Counted from the first letter of the stretch, positions 52,721-64,000 are shown. The stretch is 64,000 bases of DNA from Lanius collurio (GCA_020086605.1 JACBWW010000015.1:6469513-6533512); one strand, 5' to 3'. Notes: generated by a model not told the origin, from the sequence alone. Program-made: numbers and translations.

Positions 52721-55047
52721 GTGGAAAGCTGCTGAGAGGTTACAGAGAAGAAAATGAGTCACTAGCAGTTGAGAAAACAGAATTATCTCAAATATTTCAG
52801 TATCAGCGGAAAAAAAATAAAACTTCCTCCAAATAAAAATGGCAAAACAATGACAAAAAGCAAGTAGACTGAATTAAGGTGTACAATAGGTCATGTATGA
52901 CAATAAATACATGGCAGGTAATCCAGCAGTTTAGGAGTGGATCTAGGACAGAGAACCTGAAGGGGTTTCTGTGCTCGTTAGCATTCAGTAGCAGAAAATG
53001 AGGACAAGCCTAAGGCCACATTCCTCCCCTACATGGGTGAGAAGAATCATCCATATCTCTCTTCTTGAGAAGGTGGAGAAGCAGGAGGAGACCATAGCAC
53101 TATTTCCAGTGTAAGTGAAGTGGCACTGAGAGAACAAGTAGCATGGTGGAAGCAGTAGCTGACAATGACACATTCTGCACCTGTCTGCCTTTGCTTAGAA
53201 AAGCAATAAGCACAAAGGGTATTCTTCTCAAGGCAATTTCTCTCTGCTTAGCCAAGCCTAGAGAAACATTGCACTGGAAGAAATTTGACTAAAAGAGGGA
53301 TAAGCTAGTGGGAAGCTCAAAGTAAAATGGTACCACTAATCACAGGAAAGAACTCCATGATCCTTCAGAAAAAATATCCAAGTATACGTGACAACATGGA
53401 AATAATTTGTTTTGCATTCCTAAGGAAACATCTTTGCCTTTTTAAGTAAAGTATTGGAACTCTATTGGTCTATACTTTTAGTATCATCTTGGAGCCTGTT
53501 TTCAGAAGTTACAGAAGAGGAAAGGCACAATTTTGTGCAGCAGCTGCAGTTCCAACTGATGCTGGAAGCTACTTTCACCTTGCCCACAAGAGCTGATACG
53601 AGTGCAGTATGTTGGCAGTGTAGATAGTAGAAATGTTGTTACCCAAAGTGTCAAAGTTCTAAGATATTTTAATTAGATTAGCTATGTGCATGGTTAAATG
53701 AACTACTGAGATAGCAGCTTTAGGCTGGCTGCTGCACTGATTGCTCTGATTTGGAAAAATGCAGGGCACTATCACTGATTCAAGTATGTTCTTCTAACAT
53801 CTTATATTTTTTGTCAGAACCTGTGACAGCAATGCTCTTGCATATGAATATGCATAGTGAATCCTGGATCTTCAGATAAAAAAGAATAATATCATTTCCA
53901 GTCTAGCAAACTGTACACAAACAGTATCCTTTATTGAAATCTTGGACATGTTCTACTGCTAACTAAATGTGTGAAAATCCAATCGGATAACACTGCAACT
54001 ACTCAGTTTACCATGGCTGCATAATGTTCAGGCAAAAAAAAAGGGTGGGAATCAGAGATTTCTAAGTCAGATTGACAGCAGTCAGTTTTTCTTACAAATA
54101 TTACCATCATTAGATGACCTTCCACATTAGATGAGAATGAGGGAGAATTTGAGTTTAGCTGCTGAGAAAAGAAGAAACAGTAAGGTAGAAGGCAGAGGAC
54201 AGACACTACATGGACTCTCAAGAAATACTGGATTAGACTGAATGCAAACTCCTAACCCAACCTGACAAAAAAGTTGTTTTCTTCCTTCTCAAAGTGGCAA
54301 GCAATCCATCACACATATATGGAATCCTGCATAAGAAAAAGTGGTGAAAATTTGGGTTTGACTGGATTTTCTGCTCTGTGCAAATGAGAGGTAAGACTGA
54401 GCTGCAAAGCAGTATTCTTTGAAAGGTTCCTGTGAATTTACTATGAAAGCACACTCCAAAGGGTTATGAGAACTTTGGGATCCGTTGCAGCATTGTTCAC
54501 AATGTTCTTTCCAATATTTTATGGAACATATGGACCTGGCTGTCAATTTTAATAGGGACAACAACTTTGTTTAACACTGAAACGTATCTTTAATAGCCAA
54601 ACCTGTAGCTGTGAGCCTTCTGTAAAAATTTCAGGCAAAGACATTCGTGAAAATGTGCTTGAATTGAGTTCAAATTCTGTAAAGGATTGAATGTCAACCA
54701 AATTTTTAAATTTATAAACTACCTATGTGCCCATGGATTATAAGATTTCCTGATATCATGGAACAATGGAGTTATAACAAAGCACAAATGGATTTGGCCA
54801 ATATCTACAGGGAGAAGGCTTTTTCCACTTTATTTTACTGTTTGGAGGATGGGATTAGGAGGCAGGATTTAGTGAATTCTATTTTCAGATCTGCTTTTCA
54901 TTTGTTGTGTGACTGCACAAGCCACAGCCATGTTAGCAAGTCTTGGCTTTCCCTAGCTGCTTTCAGTGTAGACCCAGAGTAGCACTCTGAAAAGCCTGCA
55001 CTCCAGGTACAGCACAGCAATCAAATTAGCAGATTCGGGCTCTGCAG
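52721..55047. other. non-coding, nothing recognised
   Basis: AT-rich to mixed sequence with short chance-level open frames (54233-54564 minus, 54725-54982 plus). None has a domain or a convincing splice pair. Confidence 0.45.
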
Positions 55048-55413
55048 NNNNNNNNNNNNNNNNNNNNNNNNNNNNNNNNNNNNNNNNNNNNNNNNNNNNN
55101 NNNNNNNNNNNNNNNNNNNNNNNNNNNNNNNNNNNNNNNNNNNNNNNNNNNNNNNNNNNNNNNNNNNNNNNNNNNNNNNNNNNNNNNNNNNNNNNNNNNN
55201 NNNNNNNNNNNNNNNNNNNNNNNNNNNNNNNNNNNNNNNNNNNNNNNNNNNNNNNNNNNNNNNNNNNNNNNNNNNNNNNNNNNNNNNNNNNNNNNNNNNN
55301 NNNNNNNNNNNNNNNNNNNNNNNNNNNNNNNNNNNNNNNNNNNNNNNNNNNNNNNNNNNNNNNNNNNNNNNNNNNNNNNNNNNNNNNNNNNNNNNNNNNN
55401 NNNNNNNNNNNNN
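55048..55413. other. assembly gap (366 N)
   Basis: A run of 366 unknown bases. Its right edge runs directly into a (CCCCTT)n array, so the missing sequence is probably a longer version of that repeat. Any frame drawn through it is meaningless. Confidence 1.
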
Positions 55414-55443
55414 CCCCTTCCCCTTCCCCTTCCCCTTCTCCTT
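55414..55443 (+). repeat. (CCCCTT)n hexanucleotide array at gap edge
   Basis: Four perfect CCCCTT units and one imperfect unit (CTCCTT) abut the gap. On the minus strand this reads GGGGAA repeats with regular runs of four G, a pattern able to form G-quadruplexes and known to cause sequencing drop-out. Confidence 0.95.
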
Positions 55444-56612
55444 TACTCAACTACTTTTGCTTTGCGGAAGACCAGAAACAGAAAAAGCAATATCTACCCA
55501 AAAAGTAAAAACTCCCCATGTTGCTTTTCCTTCCTGGAAAAAGGAATTTTGTTGTCTCAGGCAGTCTGCCAGGAAAGACCAAGCTCTACACTATTGAAAA
55601 CATCACTAAGGACAGAGAAAGCTCAATTGCTGAGAAACTCAGAGAGAGAGCATCAAGAGGGAGGCTGCAGCTTCATGAGGCAAGGTGGCCTCTTTAGCAT
55701 TGTGGATCCATTTCCTAAAATTACATAGAAAAAGGGAGACTTTCAATATTCAACCGGGTGCCAATGAAGAAAACTGAAAACTAGGGTGATGTGTACTACA
55801 ATCTGTTTTGGTGAGTGAGAAACAGAGGAAAGAGGGAGGCATGGAATTAGGCTGCTGTTGGGCCAGTGACTATTCATTTTGTAGCCTTGCTTGGGATCTT
55901 TTTTTAGGGGAAATTGCAATGTGTTTGTTATAAGTATTTATGATAAAGGAGTTGCAGAACAATAATTAATATCCCTATATATTCATGTTATAAAAAACTA
56001 GTATCTTTTTTTGTTTCAAATCATTGCTTCTCAGTTGCTTCTAGCCAGAAACAGGGAACAATGATCAATGAGTCGCTTTGCTAATCATTTAATAAACATC
56101 CTTAACCTAACCTTAAACGAATAAATGACTAGTGAAATGACTGGAGCAAATGTCATCAATCAATCTCATATACTCAATATGTAAGCTGTTTCAATGGAGT
56201 AAAACATATGGTTGTAGTTTAAAAAGAAAATCCTTTGCAAAACTTTGTACAATGTTGCTTAAATCGAAGCTAATTTTTGACATAATCCAATATGAAAAGA
56301 GTGAGAAAGATTTGTTTCCTTCCAATGTGATTATAGAGTCTAGCTTTGAAAGAGAGATTTTCCAAATATTTTCTAAGTCATAGTAAAGTACTTTGGTGGG
56401 GAAAAAAAGTAAAGGGGAACAAAAAATTAAATATGTTGTAATAATTGCTATGGTTAAAAAAATAAGTGTGATTGAAAAATTACCTCCTAAGAAGCAAGAG
56501 CCCATAGTATCTGCAATCTGCAGTGTTTGAGGTCTAGGAACACCAGTTATCACTAGGGATTTAGACCATCATTAATGCAGGGAGTTATATAAAATTCCAT
56601 GGAGACACTTAC
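55444..56612. other. non-coding, nothing firmly recognised
   Basis: Mixed, then AT-rich sequence. At 56150-56553 both strands are open for 77 (plus) and 120 (minus) codons in overlapping positions. The plus frame ends in FEREIFQIFSKS and reads plausibly, but there is no supporting splice signal, so I leave it uncalled. Confidence 0.45.
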
Positions 56613-56767
56613 CTGTAGCTTAGGCTGCAGCATCAGTAGAAAGGCTTTCCATGTCGCCCCTGCCAGGACAGGAGCAGGAATATGTGCAAGATACTTTGCA
56701 TGCTCTCCAAAAGTGCTTGTCACCCGGGCAAAGAGAGTCAAGTACAGCATACTGCCCGTGGTGCTTA
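56613..56767 (-). CDS. candidate internal coding exon of an unidentified gene
   Basis: Read on the minus strand, a good acceptor (GGTTTTCTTGCCTTTTCCAG) precedes 155 bp that end at a perfect GTAAGT donor. Only one of the three frames is open throughout. It starts after two bases completing a split codon and runs 51 codons to phase 0. The residues include GSMLYLTLFARVTS, AKYLAHIPAPVLAG and TWKAFLLMLQPKLQ, an amphipathic-helix-like or membrane-like pattern. The exon is clearly GC-richer than its flanks and contains CpG and CCCGGG. The length is typical for a vertebrate internal exon. I do not recognise the protein family; HEAT-like helical repeats or a membrane segment are both possible. Chance or a non-coding RNA exon remain alternatives. 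A compatible upstream candidate lies at 62657-62724. Confidence 0.35.
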
Positions 56768-58339
56768 CTGGAAAAGGCAAGAAAACCATTGGGAGAGCAC
56801 AATTACAAGACCCACATTGGCTTTTGAGATGAATGTGGGCCTGCATTTTTTCAGGCAGATCATGCTGATTTCATGCAAAAATTCTTCATATTAATCAAAA
56901 GCATCAGTGTAAAGTTTTCCTCAGTTTTTATGCAATGGAAAGTATTTCTCATAAGCATCTGAACTCATTTCTACTCCCTTCTACTAGCAAACTTCATAGT
57001 TCAGGAGAATCATATGTGGGAAATATAATGTAGGTATTTCTTTTGTCTTTGTTTGGAAGTGGAAGGACACCAAATTAGAACTGAAATATGTAAAGACGGA
57101 TATGAAAACTGCAGTTGTGTGATATATGACATGCTTTGAAAATGACCAATATTTATATGTGCTCTACTGAGAGTTATGCATCAAATTTGATGCAGAAATT
57201 TCCTTTACTATCAAAGGGAATGCCTTTTAGGATACAGTCTCATAAACTGATCCATGCTTTCTTTTTAAACTGCTATTCTTAATTTTATCATAACATTTCT
57301 TGGGTATTTTCCCATCTATATATATCCTATACTGATAATCTAAACAGCAGACCAGTTTAAGTAGTTAAAATAAAAACTTCATTTAGAAGAATAAAAAATA
57401 AGAATTAATACATAATTCAAGCACTTCTCTGAATATATGAAAGCAAAGACATTTTGACAAAAAATTCCTCTGCGGGGCTTCTGCTTCAAGTCCTTGTCTT
57501 GCTGTTGACAATGCATAGTGTATTAAACGGAAAACGAAGAGTTGTCACCAGTGTTAGCTCTGCAAGATTTAGTGCTGCAGTGAAACAAACAGCAAAGCTT
57601 GTTTGACTAAAAGCAAATGTCACTTCATCATACCAGACCAGTGAAATCCTAAACAAAATATAGGTGGCTTAAATCTTAACATTATTACGGGCCCAAGTTA
57701 GTTAATTTCCTGCTAAAACTGATTTACTTCCTGAGTCATTTGAAAATAAGATTGGCACAAACCTAGACTACTCAGGCTTTATCTATCAAAATCAATCAAT
57801 AACATTTTTAAATAATACCTAATTAATTTTTCATCAGGCATTAGCTGTCTGGCAAAGAGTTCCATTTTTCCCTGTCTCCAAATAGTAAAAAAAGTAATAA
57901 TTTTATTTTAAATAAATCAAATGTTCATCATTAGAGCAAATAGACTATAAACATTAGAACAAACCGACAGTCCTCTTAAATAGAGCTATTTTTAAATGTG
58001 TACATTTGGGAAACACAAAATTTAAAAAGAAGATAAAAAGGAAAATGGTATGGTGCTTCTAAGCTCATACAACTGTGAAAAACAATATAATTCATGTCCT
58101 AATTTACAAGTTTCTTTCCTGTCTCATGTTGAGCCAGAGACACAAATTCTCAGTTGGTTGAGGTTTCAGATTATAACTTTTCACACAGAAGTAGAATTTA
58201 TAACTTTCTTACAAACAAGAATAACGTGTAAATTGGATTGCCTTAGTGAAATACAAATACATATGAATGTCCTAAATGCTTGAACTTCTTTGGTGAACTT
58301 TGGAAAGCTCTGGAAATCATGATTAATATCTAATCAGAG
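56768..58339. other. non-coding, nothing recognised
   Basis: AT-rich sequence. If the candidate exon to its left is real, this is intron of a minus-strand gene. Confidence 0.45.
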
Positions 58340-58640
58340 CCATTGTAAAGGGAAAACTGAAACCCGCAGGCCCTATTCAGAAATTTCTGGCATTCCCCAG
58401 GTTGGGAATGCCATCATAATTGTTGCTTGCCTTAGTGAAGAACCTTCTCAGGAGTGTTTGGGAGCAGGGCTGTCTGCCACAGCTAATAAGTCACTCAGTA
58501 TCTGCCCCTCCAGAACCGTAATGCTCCGGCCCCAACCGCGCGCCGGCTCTGTATGACAAAGAGGCTGATGAATGGTAAGAGCGGGCAGAAATGGTAATGA
58601 GTCCTGGGATTCGGGGGGACACTACCCACCTTATGTGTTG
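58340..58640. promoter_or_regulatory. CpG-bearing possible conserved non-coding element
   Basis: Within very AT-rich surroundings this 300-bp block contains a tight CpG cluster (CCGGC and ACCGCGCGCCGGC at about 58526-58547, plus further CpGs near 58517, 58584 and 58612). It also has a perfect inverted repeat at 58389-58412 and motifs such as CTGATGAATGG and AATGGTAATGAG. No frame is coding-like. Retention of CpG in a desert suggests an unmethylated regulatory element. Conservation is not tested here. Confidence 0.3.
58389..58412. repeat. perfect 9-bp inverted repeat (possible paired TEAD-type sites)
   Basis: GGCATTCCC, a 6-bp spacer (CAGGTT) and GGGAATGCC form a perfect inverted repeat. Each arm contains CATTCC/GGAATG, the core recognised by TEAD factors, and GGGAATGCC also resembles half of an NF-kappaB site. 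Binding is inference. Confidence 0.6.
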
Positions 58641-59753
58641 GAAGAATTTATGAAGATAACATGACATACTAATATATTTTTACAGCCCAAACAAGATATT
58701 TTATGCCAGCTGTGGGATCCACACATAGTTTATCAATATAACTTCCAAGACCTTTCCCCTTTTTTCCTCTGTGCTTGAACATTATGTTATTATCAAAGCA
58801 GGTAAAAGCAAGTTGTTAAATAGAAAACTTGCTAGCATTTTTTTCCTTTTTCTTAATCTTTTTATATCCATTTTGAACAGTCACACAGTACAATGCTTTT
58901 AATAAATAAAATCTCTTCGTTGCAATTATACTCTTTATCCTTTATTTCTCTCCTGGTACACTGGTGCATGCAAAATATTCTGTACAATCACATCATTCTA
59001 TGTTGTACAGACTTCAGCAAAATTTTTAAAATAGTGATAAACACCATCAAGTTTGATTTTGCTGTAAAACTAGTGCAGCTGACCAAGCTGAAATGCTGTT
59101 TGCAAAACCATAATGTTAAAATTAAATTCTTGTCAGTCTTTTGCAACTGCAGCTGCTATGAAACACCAGCCAGCTATCTGAGGACTATGTGAAACATAAC
59201 ATACTTAATTTACTTTGTGCTGATCAATGAGTTCATTTTCAAGTAGCTGACTCCCAGGGTTAATGGTTTAACAGATGTAATAATTTTAAAAAATAATATT
59301 TTAAAAATGCAGAAAAACCATTTGACCACTAGGTTGTGAGGTACATAAAAAGTAGACATTTCTATAGACTATTTTCTCTAATTCAAAAACACAGAAGCTA
59401 TCACTGTTTGACTGTAAGGAATTCCAGATTTCAGAATAACCATCCATGTAGAAGTGACACAAAAATCCACATCATACTCTAAAAGATGGGTTTACTCCAA
59501 AACCACATGCATGCCAAATTTAAAGCCTACCTAAATGCCTCTTCCCAAACCCCTGATCATTCCACACCTCTGAGACAGGCTCAAGGAACTGCATTACACT
59601 GTATAGGTCATTTTTTGTGTGTGTGTTTTGTAGACTTGAGCTCTGGTGGGGAGTCTTCGTGTTTAACTACTACACAATCAAATGAAAAGAAAGGTGTAGA
59701 GCATAAAAAGAGCCACCTTCAAATTAGATTAATATACTAAATTTATTTAAATA
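58641..59753. other. non-coding, nothing recognised
   Basis: AT-rich sequence. Short plus-strand frames at 58893-59192 and 59486-59740 have no supporting signals. Confidence 0.5.
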
Positions 59754-59850
59754 TTTATTTCTATTTTCCTTTCTATTCCTTATTTCTTCTATTATCTTTT
59801 CTTTTCTTGTAGAAAAGAGACATTAATGAAAAGAAAAAAGAAAAGAAATT
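59754..59850. repeat. pyrimidine tract followed by purine tract (imperfect hairpin)
   Basis: A T/C-rich tract (to about 59808, with TCTTTTCTTTTCTT) is followed by an A/G-rich tract (GAAAAGAAAAAAGAAAAG from 59828). The two are largely complementary across a short spacer and could fold as a hairpin. It may simply be two opposed simple repeats. Confidence 0.6.
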
Positions 59851-60957
59851 GCTATGTTGCTTTTCAGGTGGATGACAGTAAACACACAGACTGTCTTTGT
59901 CTGAGTTAGATAGAAAGATTTTAAACAAAGGAAATGAGTAATTCAACAAGACCAGGAAAATGGATACTTTGATACATACCTAATTTTGTTTTATGGTGCC
60001 CCATAATGCATAATCAAATTACACAACAGTAAATGTGGATTAAGTCAATGGTGAAAACAGATTGTTAATGAAAATATAATAGGTTTATGCTCATTTCCCA
60101 TGAGATTACTCCTTCACTGTACAACAGCTTATAAATTTATAGTGATCTAAAGTGAAATTACATTTCTTGGAATTTTCAAAGCCAACAATGGTATTCAGCC
60201 CCAGATTTAAAGGAAACCATTAGTCTTGGTCTGTCATGTGCGTCAAGGTTTAGAAGGCAGTACACTGTTGCATCACTGAAGCCCTGCCAAATATCCCAAA
60301 AGGAAAGCTAAAGAGTTGTACATCTGGCCTGCAACTTTGCCAGATACACTGTCATGTCTGTGGCCAGGGCAGATATGGTAAAAGGCACACACTGAATGCC
60401 TTCTCTCACACTGCAGAGGTGAGAATGTGATGGCAGAATTACACCAAGGCTGCTACAAATTTCTTCTGGGAAGAATTTCAGTCGTAACTGACCATGGCCA
60501 TGACCTGAATCCCACATCAAGGCTCTACCAGTGCTCAAGAGTGGGGCTACACATTTCTTAGTGTGGGATTAGAGTCCAAATACAAATTGAAATTTGCTGT
60601 CTTCCTCCATAACCCGTATGCTTAAACCATATTGTCAGCATCTGTTTAGACTAATCTAGTGAGTCAGGAATTTTCCAATGTAACCTTGTTTTACTAGAAA
60701 GACAGCAGTTTATCAAAACTGAAATTTTGTGGCACTGTGCCAGATTTTGTTGAAAAGCTTTCAGGTCCTTGATAGTTTTGAGTGAGATGAAGAACCTGCA
60801 GACCTGAATATCTAGTCCCTGTCACCATACCTACAGTAAACTGGATTATCATACTACTTTTATTTGGTGGACAAATCCTCCTTTTATTTCTAGAAATTTT
60901 ATTTAATTGAAGAAGAGTTTGTCTGGTTTTTTGTACATTCTAGACATCTGGTACACT
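59851..60957. other. non-coding, nothing firmly recognised
   Basis: Mixed sequence. Around 60308-60430 the minus strand has a good acceptor-like CACCTCTGCAG leading into open frames, but I find no consensus donor, so it is not called as an exon. Confidence 0.4.
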
Positions 60958-60971
60958 AAAAAAAAAAAAAA
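60958..60971 (+). repeat. poly-A run (14 A)
   Basis: A simple homopolymer run. Confidence 0.85.
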
Positions 60972-62656
60972 TCCTAAATAACTCAGCTGGGCTGTTGAAC
61001 ATATGAAAATTGTGAGCAAATGACCACTATATGGGAACAAATGAACTGCTTGAACACAGATTTCCACCAAAGTATTCCCATAGAAATTTGTGATGCCCAG
61101 TTACCCATGGCAATGTCTAGTAGCTATACCCAAAGTAGTTGGCTTTTGTATCTCTATACATTGCCCTTCCCAGAGCAAAGCAACTGCAGCTGGATGGATT
61201 GAAAAACACTTCTGGATATCTGAGACTAACTTATGGGTCCCTCATCCACATCAATGCTTCCAGCCTGCAAAGTCTGAGGAGCACTTTTGAGGCAATCTTG
61301 TGGGAGCTGGCTGTTGTGAACGCTGCCACAAGGCACTGAGTTAGGCACACCTACAGCTCTCCTATATTCACAGCTTATCAAAACTGTTAAGTTCACCCTG
61401 GCCTGCTTTCAGCGATAAATACCTACAAACTTCATTAATTTTCCTGATGTGGCAAATGTTCCAAGCAGGAACATATTTTCAGCTCCTTCTAGTTAGTTCT
61501 TTGGAGAAAGAATTATCCTTGATGTTCAGCACTGCCACAAGAGCAGTACTCTATAAATTATTAACACACATAATTAGAAAAAAACTTGAGTCTTCTTTCT
61601 ATAATAAACCACTTAGCAATTTAATATAAATACTTATTAAAGCTTTTCAAACCTCAAGAATCTTGAAGTGGCTCCCACTGTAGGATAATTATTTGAATGA
61701 ATGAAGATCATTTATCCCTATTGATGTGTGTTTGGGTTTTTAGTGGTATAACCTTGTTAGAAAAACAGGTCTCCCAGAAATGTGGAAGAAGTTCACAGAT
61801 CTGCTGTAGCCTCTTTCTATCTACCAATCCCTGCTAAATCTCAGGCCCATCCAGTAAAGTCCATGCAGGTGCATTGCAATAATACTTTACTGACAAATTT
61901 CCAAAGTTACTGGAACCCATACTGCCATAAGCAGCATTCTTGTATGTCATCTACTTAGTTTTTAGTACTTCTGTGATACTTATTCTACTGAGAACATAGG
62001 AGTTACTAATTGTTTGAAGTTTTAAAATATTTTATGCAGATATTGAGGAAAGAGAAAATCATTATTTTGTACAGTTTATCCAGTGTTTATATACAGGGCT
62101 GACTGTACTCAAATATAAAAAGTAAAGATGCCTTTTGATTTCATGTATAAAAGGAGAAGAGAAAATCAGCACTAAAATACAGACACACTCCTGATCTAAT
62201 AGAAGAATATTGTACAGATCACCAGTTACTACATCTGACTATATGAAATATATGGGGTTTTCTACTAATTACTAGGAAGAATATTTTCTAGATTAATGGA
62301 AAGCTTTGTTTATTTCCTGGGGACTACAGTTTTAAAATTGAATGTTATTGGTAGGAAAAGAAGAATGTACATTTTTATAGCTAGTATCAAGGGGAGATAT
62401 GGACCCATAATAAGATCCAAAGCAGAGGAAAGAACAGATAAATATGATAAGAAATAATTTCTGTACTCATACCAAAATATATATGAAGGTGCTACTTCTC
62501 AACTACAGGCAGAGCAGTGCTTGTATGTGTGTGCAAGTGAGTGAGAGCACTTTAGATGCTTTGCTAGACTGTATTTAGAAAAAATAAAGGATATTTTAGG
62601 ATGAAAAACTCTGTGGAAATCGATTGATAATTGTATGAGGAACCAGCAGAGTTTAC
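60972..62656. other. non-coding, nothing recognised
   Basis: AT-rich sequence. At 61020-61339 three plus-strand frames of about 60-66 codons overlap, which indicates chance openness. Confidence 0.5.
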
Positions 62657-62724
62657 CTTCTGGTGATGAACAAGCTTTAGCAGTGAGGATTGGCAAGGAG
62701 CACCTCCAAGAATGTCGAAGCTGA
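62657..62724 (-). other. candidate internal exon (68 bp), phase-compatible with 56613-56767
   Basis: On the minus strand an acceptor ending TATATGTCAG precedes 68 bp ending CAGAAG at a GTAAAC donor. Two frames are open. One (QLRHSWRCSLPILTAKACSS...) leaves a single G, which fits the two-base start of the exon at 56613-56767. The other (SFDILGGAPCQSSLLKLVHH...) ends in phase 0 and would not join that exon directly. The donor is weaker than consensus at the last base. It is not recognised as a known protein. Chance is quite possible. Confidence 0.18.
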
Positions 62725-64000
62725 CTGACATATATTAACAGAAAAACACTGTGCTCTAACAGACAATGCAGAGAATTATGAGGGGAGTATGTATGATATG
62801 GATGCACAGTCTTGATAGGTAGCAGTGAGTGTTTCTGACAGTATCTCTTAGAGAAAACTCAGGGGACACACCCCCGAGAAACACCTAGATTACAATGCAG
62901 AATATTTTCAAGAATTTTATAGTGGTGATGCTATATTAAACATAGCAGGAATGTGACTTCACTCAAATCCAAATGGGTTTTGCCTTTAACCTTGAGGTGA
63001 AGGAGAAATGTGGAAGTCTGCATTATCAGTGTCAGAGAGCACTCCAGTAGCACCATCTATTTGTCATGTTTCTTTCACTCTGGATTGCCAAAAAAATGTT
63101 TTGAGCTTTTGAGACACCAGTGTTTCTCTCTAAGAGTTGGATTGCATGTGAACCTGTTTATCTCCCTGGCACTTGGTTTCTGTAATCTGATAACACATTT
63201 TCTTGTAGTAAGTACTGTGCTTTTTGAAGGGCAGAGACTTTTGCAGCATAGTGTTGGCACTAAGACTACCATAAAGCCAGGACTGTTTCAAAGGAAATAG
63301 TTATGTATATATCAGTTCTCCACAAAATTGGTAATTGGCCATTCCATGAAAAAAAACTGTACTAAGATTTTCAAAATTGTTAAAATATTCCACTTATAGT
63401 TGTAGGCCAATATTTTCAGAGGTCATGGTAATAAAAAATCATTGCTATCAAAATTGGACATATATCCTATCTTCAAATTTGAGAGGCAGAAATAAAGCAA
63501 ATTTTTTGCAAAGCAACATTTGAAAAAAATACCCTTCAGCTGGTGCTTTTGAAAGAAATAATTGTTTGTTTTAATCATTGTTTTCCTACTGTAATATGAG
63601 AGTGATCTTTCAGGTAATTGTATATTTCTGATCCAATTCTGATACATACAGAAATCTTCTGGTCAAATTTATGAACATCTGCTGCAGCCCATGGATCCTA
63701 TACCTGTCAAAAACTCGATTGTCATATTATTTATTGTGATATTATAATTGTGTCATAGTATAATATTAATATTATATCTTCTTATAGCAATAAATGGCAA
63801 ATTCTATTTGTATATATCCACAAAAATGGTAAAATATAAAACCCATACACAAGAAACTTTAAAGGAACAATTCAAAGCAAGTGAAGCACCAGAAGAGAGG
63901 AATCACCTCAATTCAATTGCCCTGTATAAATTTTTATTTTGCTTTATTTTTTTGGCTTGTGCATGATTGAATAATTGTAACTGTATAGTAAAAACAAAGG
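62725..64000. other. non-coding, nothing firmly recognised
   Basis: Mixed to AT-rich sequence. At 63010-63300 a 96-codon plus-strand frame overlaps a 65-codon minus-strand frame and has no splice framing. A perfect 18-bp AT palindrome lies at 63759-63776. Confidence 0.45.
63759..63776. repeat. perfect 18-bp AT palindrome
   Basis: TATAATATTAATATTATA is self-complementary. In AT-rich DNA such palindromes arise easily, so no function is implied. Confidence 0.9.

Noticed and set aside
54953..55450. 165-codon minus-strand frame
   Set aside because: Most of it is the run of unknown bases in the assembly gap, so the frame is an artefact.
56150..56383. Plus-strand frame ending FEREIFQIFSKS
   Set aside because: It reads like protein, but the opposite strand is open as well and no acceptor with a good pyrimidine tract or poly-A signal supports a terminal exon.
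60308..60430. Minus-strand exon after CACCTCTGCAG
   Set aside because: The acceptor is good, but no consensus donor follows in either open frame.
1..64000. CRISPR array, operons, riboswitches or other prokaryotic systems
   Set aside because: Base composition, the LINE and LTR relics and the lack of long frames all indicate a vertebrate nuclear genome. No regularly spaced repeats were found.

Overview
This window looks like vertebrate, most likely bird, chromosomal DNA from a gene desert or a very long intron. Three observations support this. The sequence is AT-rich, nearly free of recent transposons, and carries no bacterial-style gene packing. It holds a CR1-like LINE 3' end (about 12508-12575) of the type seen in birds. 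It also holds a solo LTR (31484-32049) whose start and end match my knowledge of avian ERVL-type LTRs. No open reading frame looks like a complete protein gene: the longest uninterrupted one is 142 codons, and the short frames overlap on both strands as expected by chance. The species cannot be named from the sequence.

Layout. 1-12 kb is plain AT-rich DNA with a diverged repeated segment (about 4561-4775 and 7795-8080) and a perfect 62-bp tandem duplication (5470-5593). 12.5-13.7 kb holds the CR1 fragment, an A-rich stretch, a GC-richer block and a perfect 52-bp tandem duplication. 16.34-16.99 kb is a possible old LTR or promoter-like block on the minus strand. 19.6-20.1, 38.4-39.1, 52.2-52.7 and 58.3-58.6 kb read like conserved non-coding (enhancer-type) sequence, which is an impression to be tested by alignment. 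31.5-32.05 kb is the LTR, and its 5' portion contains about 109 bp collinear with the Alu-domain 5' part of 7SL (SRP) RNA. This is the most striking feature of the window. 55048-55413 is an assembly gap followed by a (CCCCTT)n array.

Genes. The best evidence for transcription is a candidate 155-bp internal coding exon on the minus strand (56613-56767), with a strong acceptor, a consensus GTAAGT donor and a single open frame. A second minus-strand candidate (62657-62724) has a compatible phase. If both are real, a minus-strand gene enters from the right edge and most of the window is its intron or downstream flank. I do not recognise the protein. A plus-strand candidate (50188-50271) and a minus-strand micro-exon (2822-2874) are much weaker. 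No tRNA, rRNA or known microRNA was recognised.
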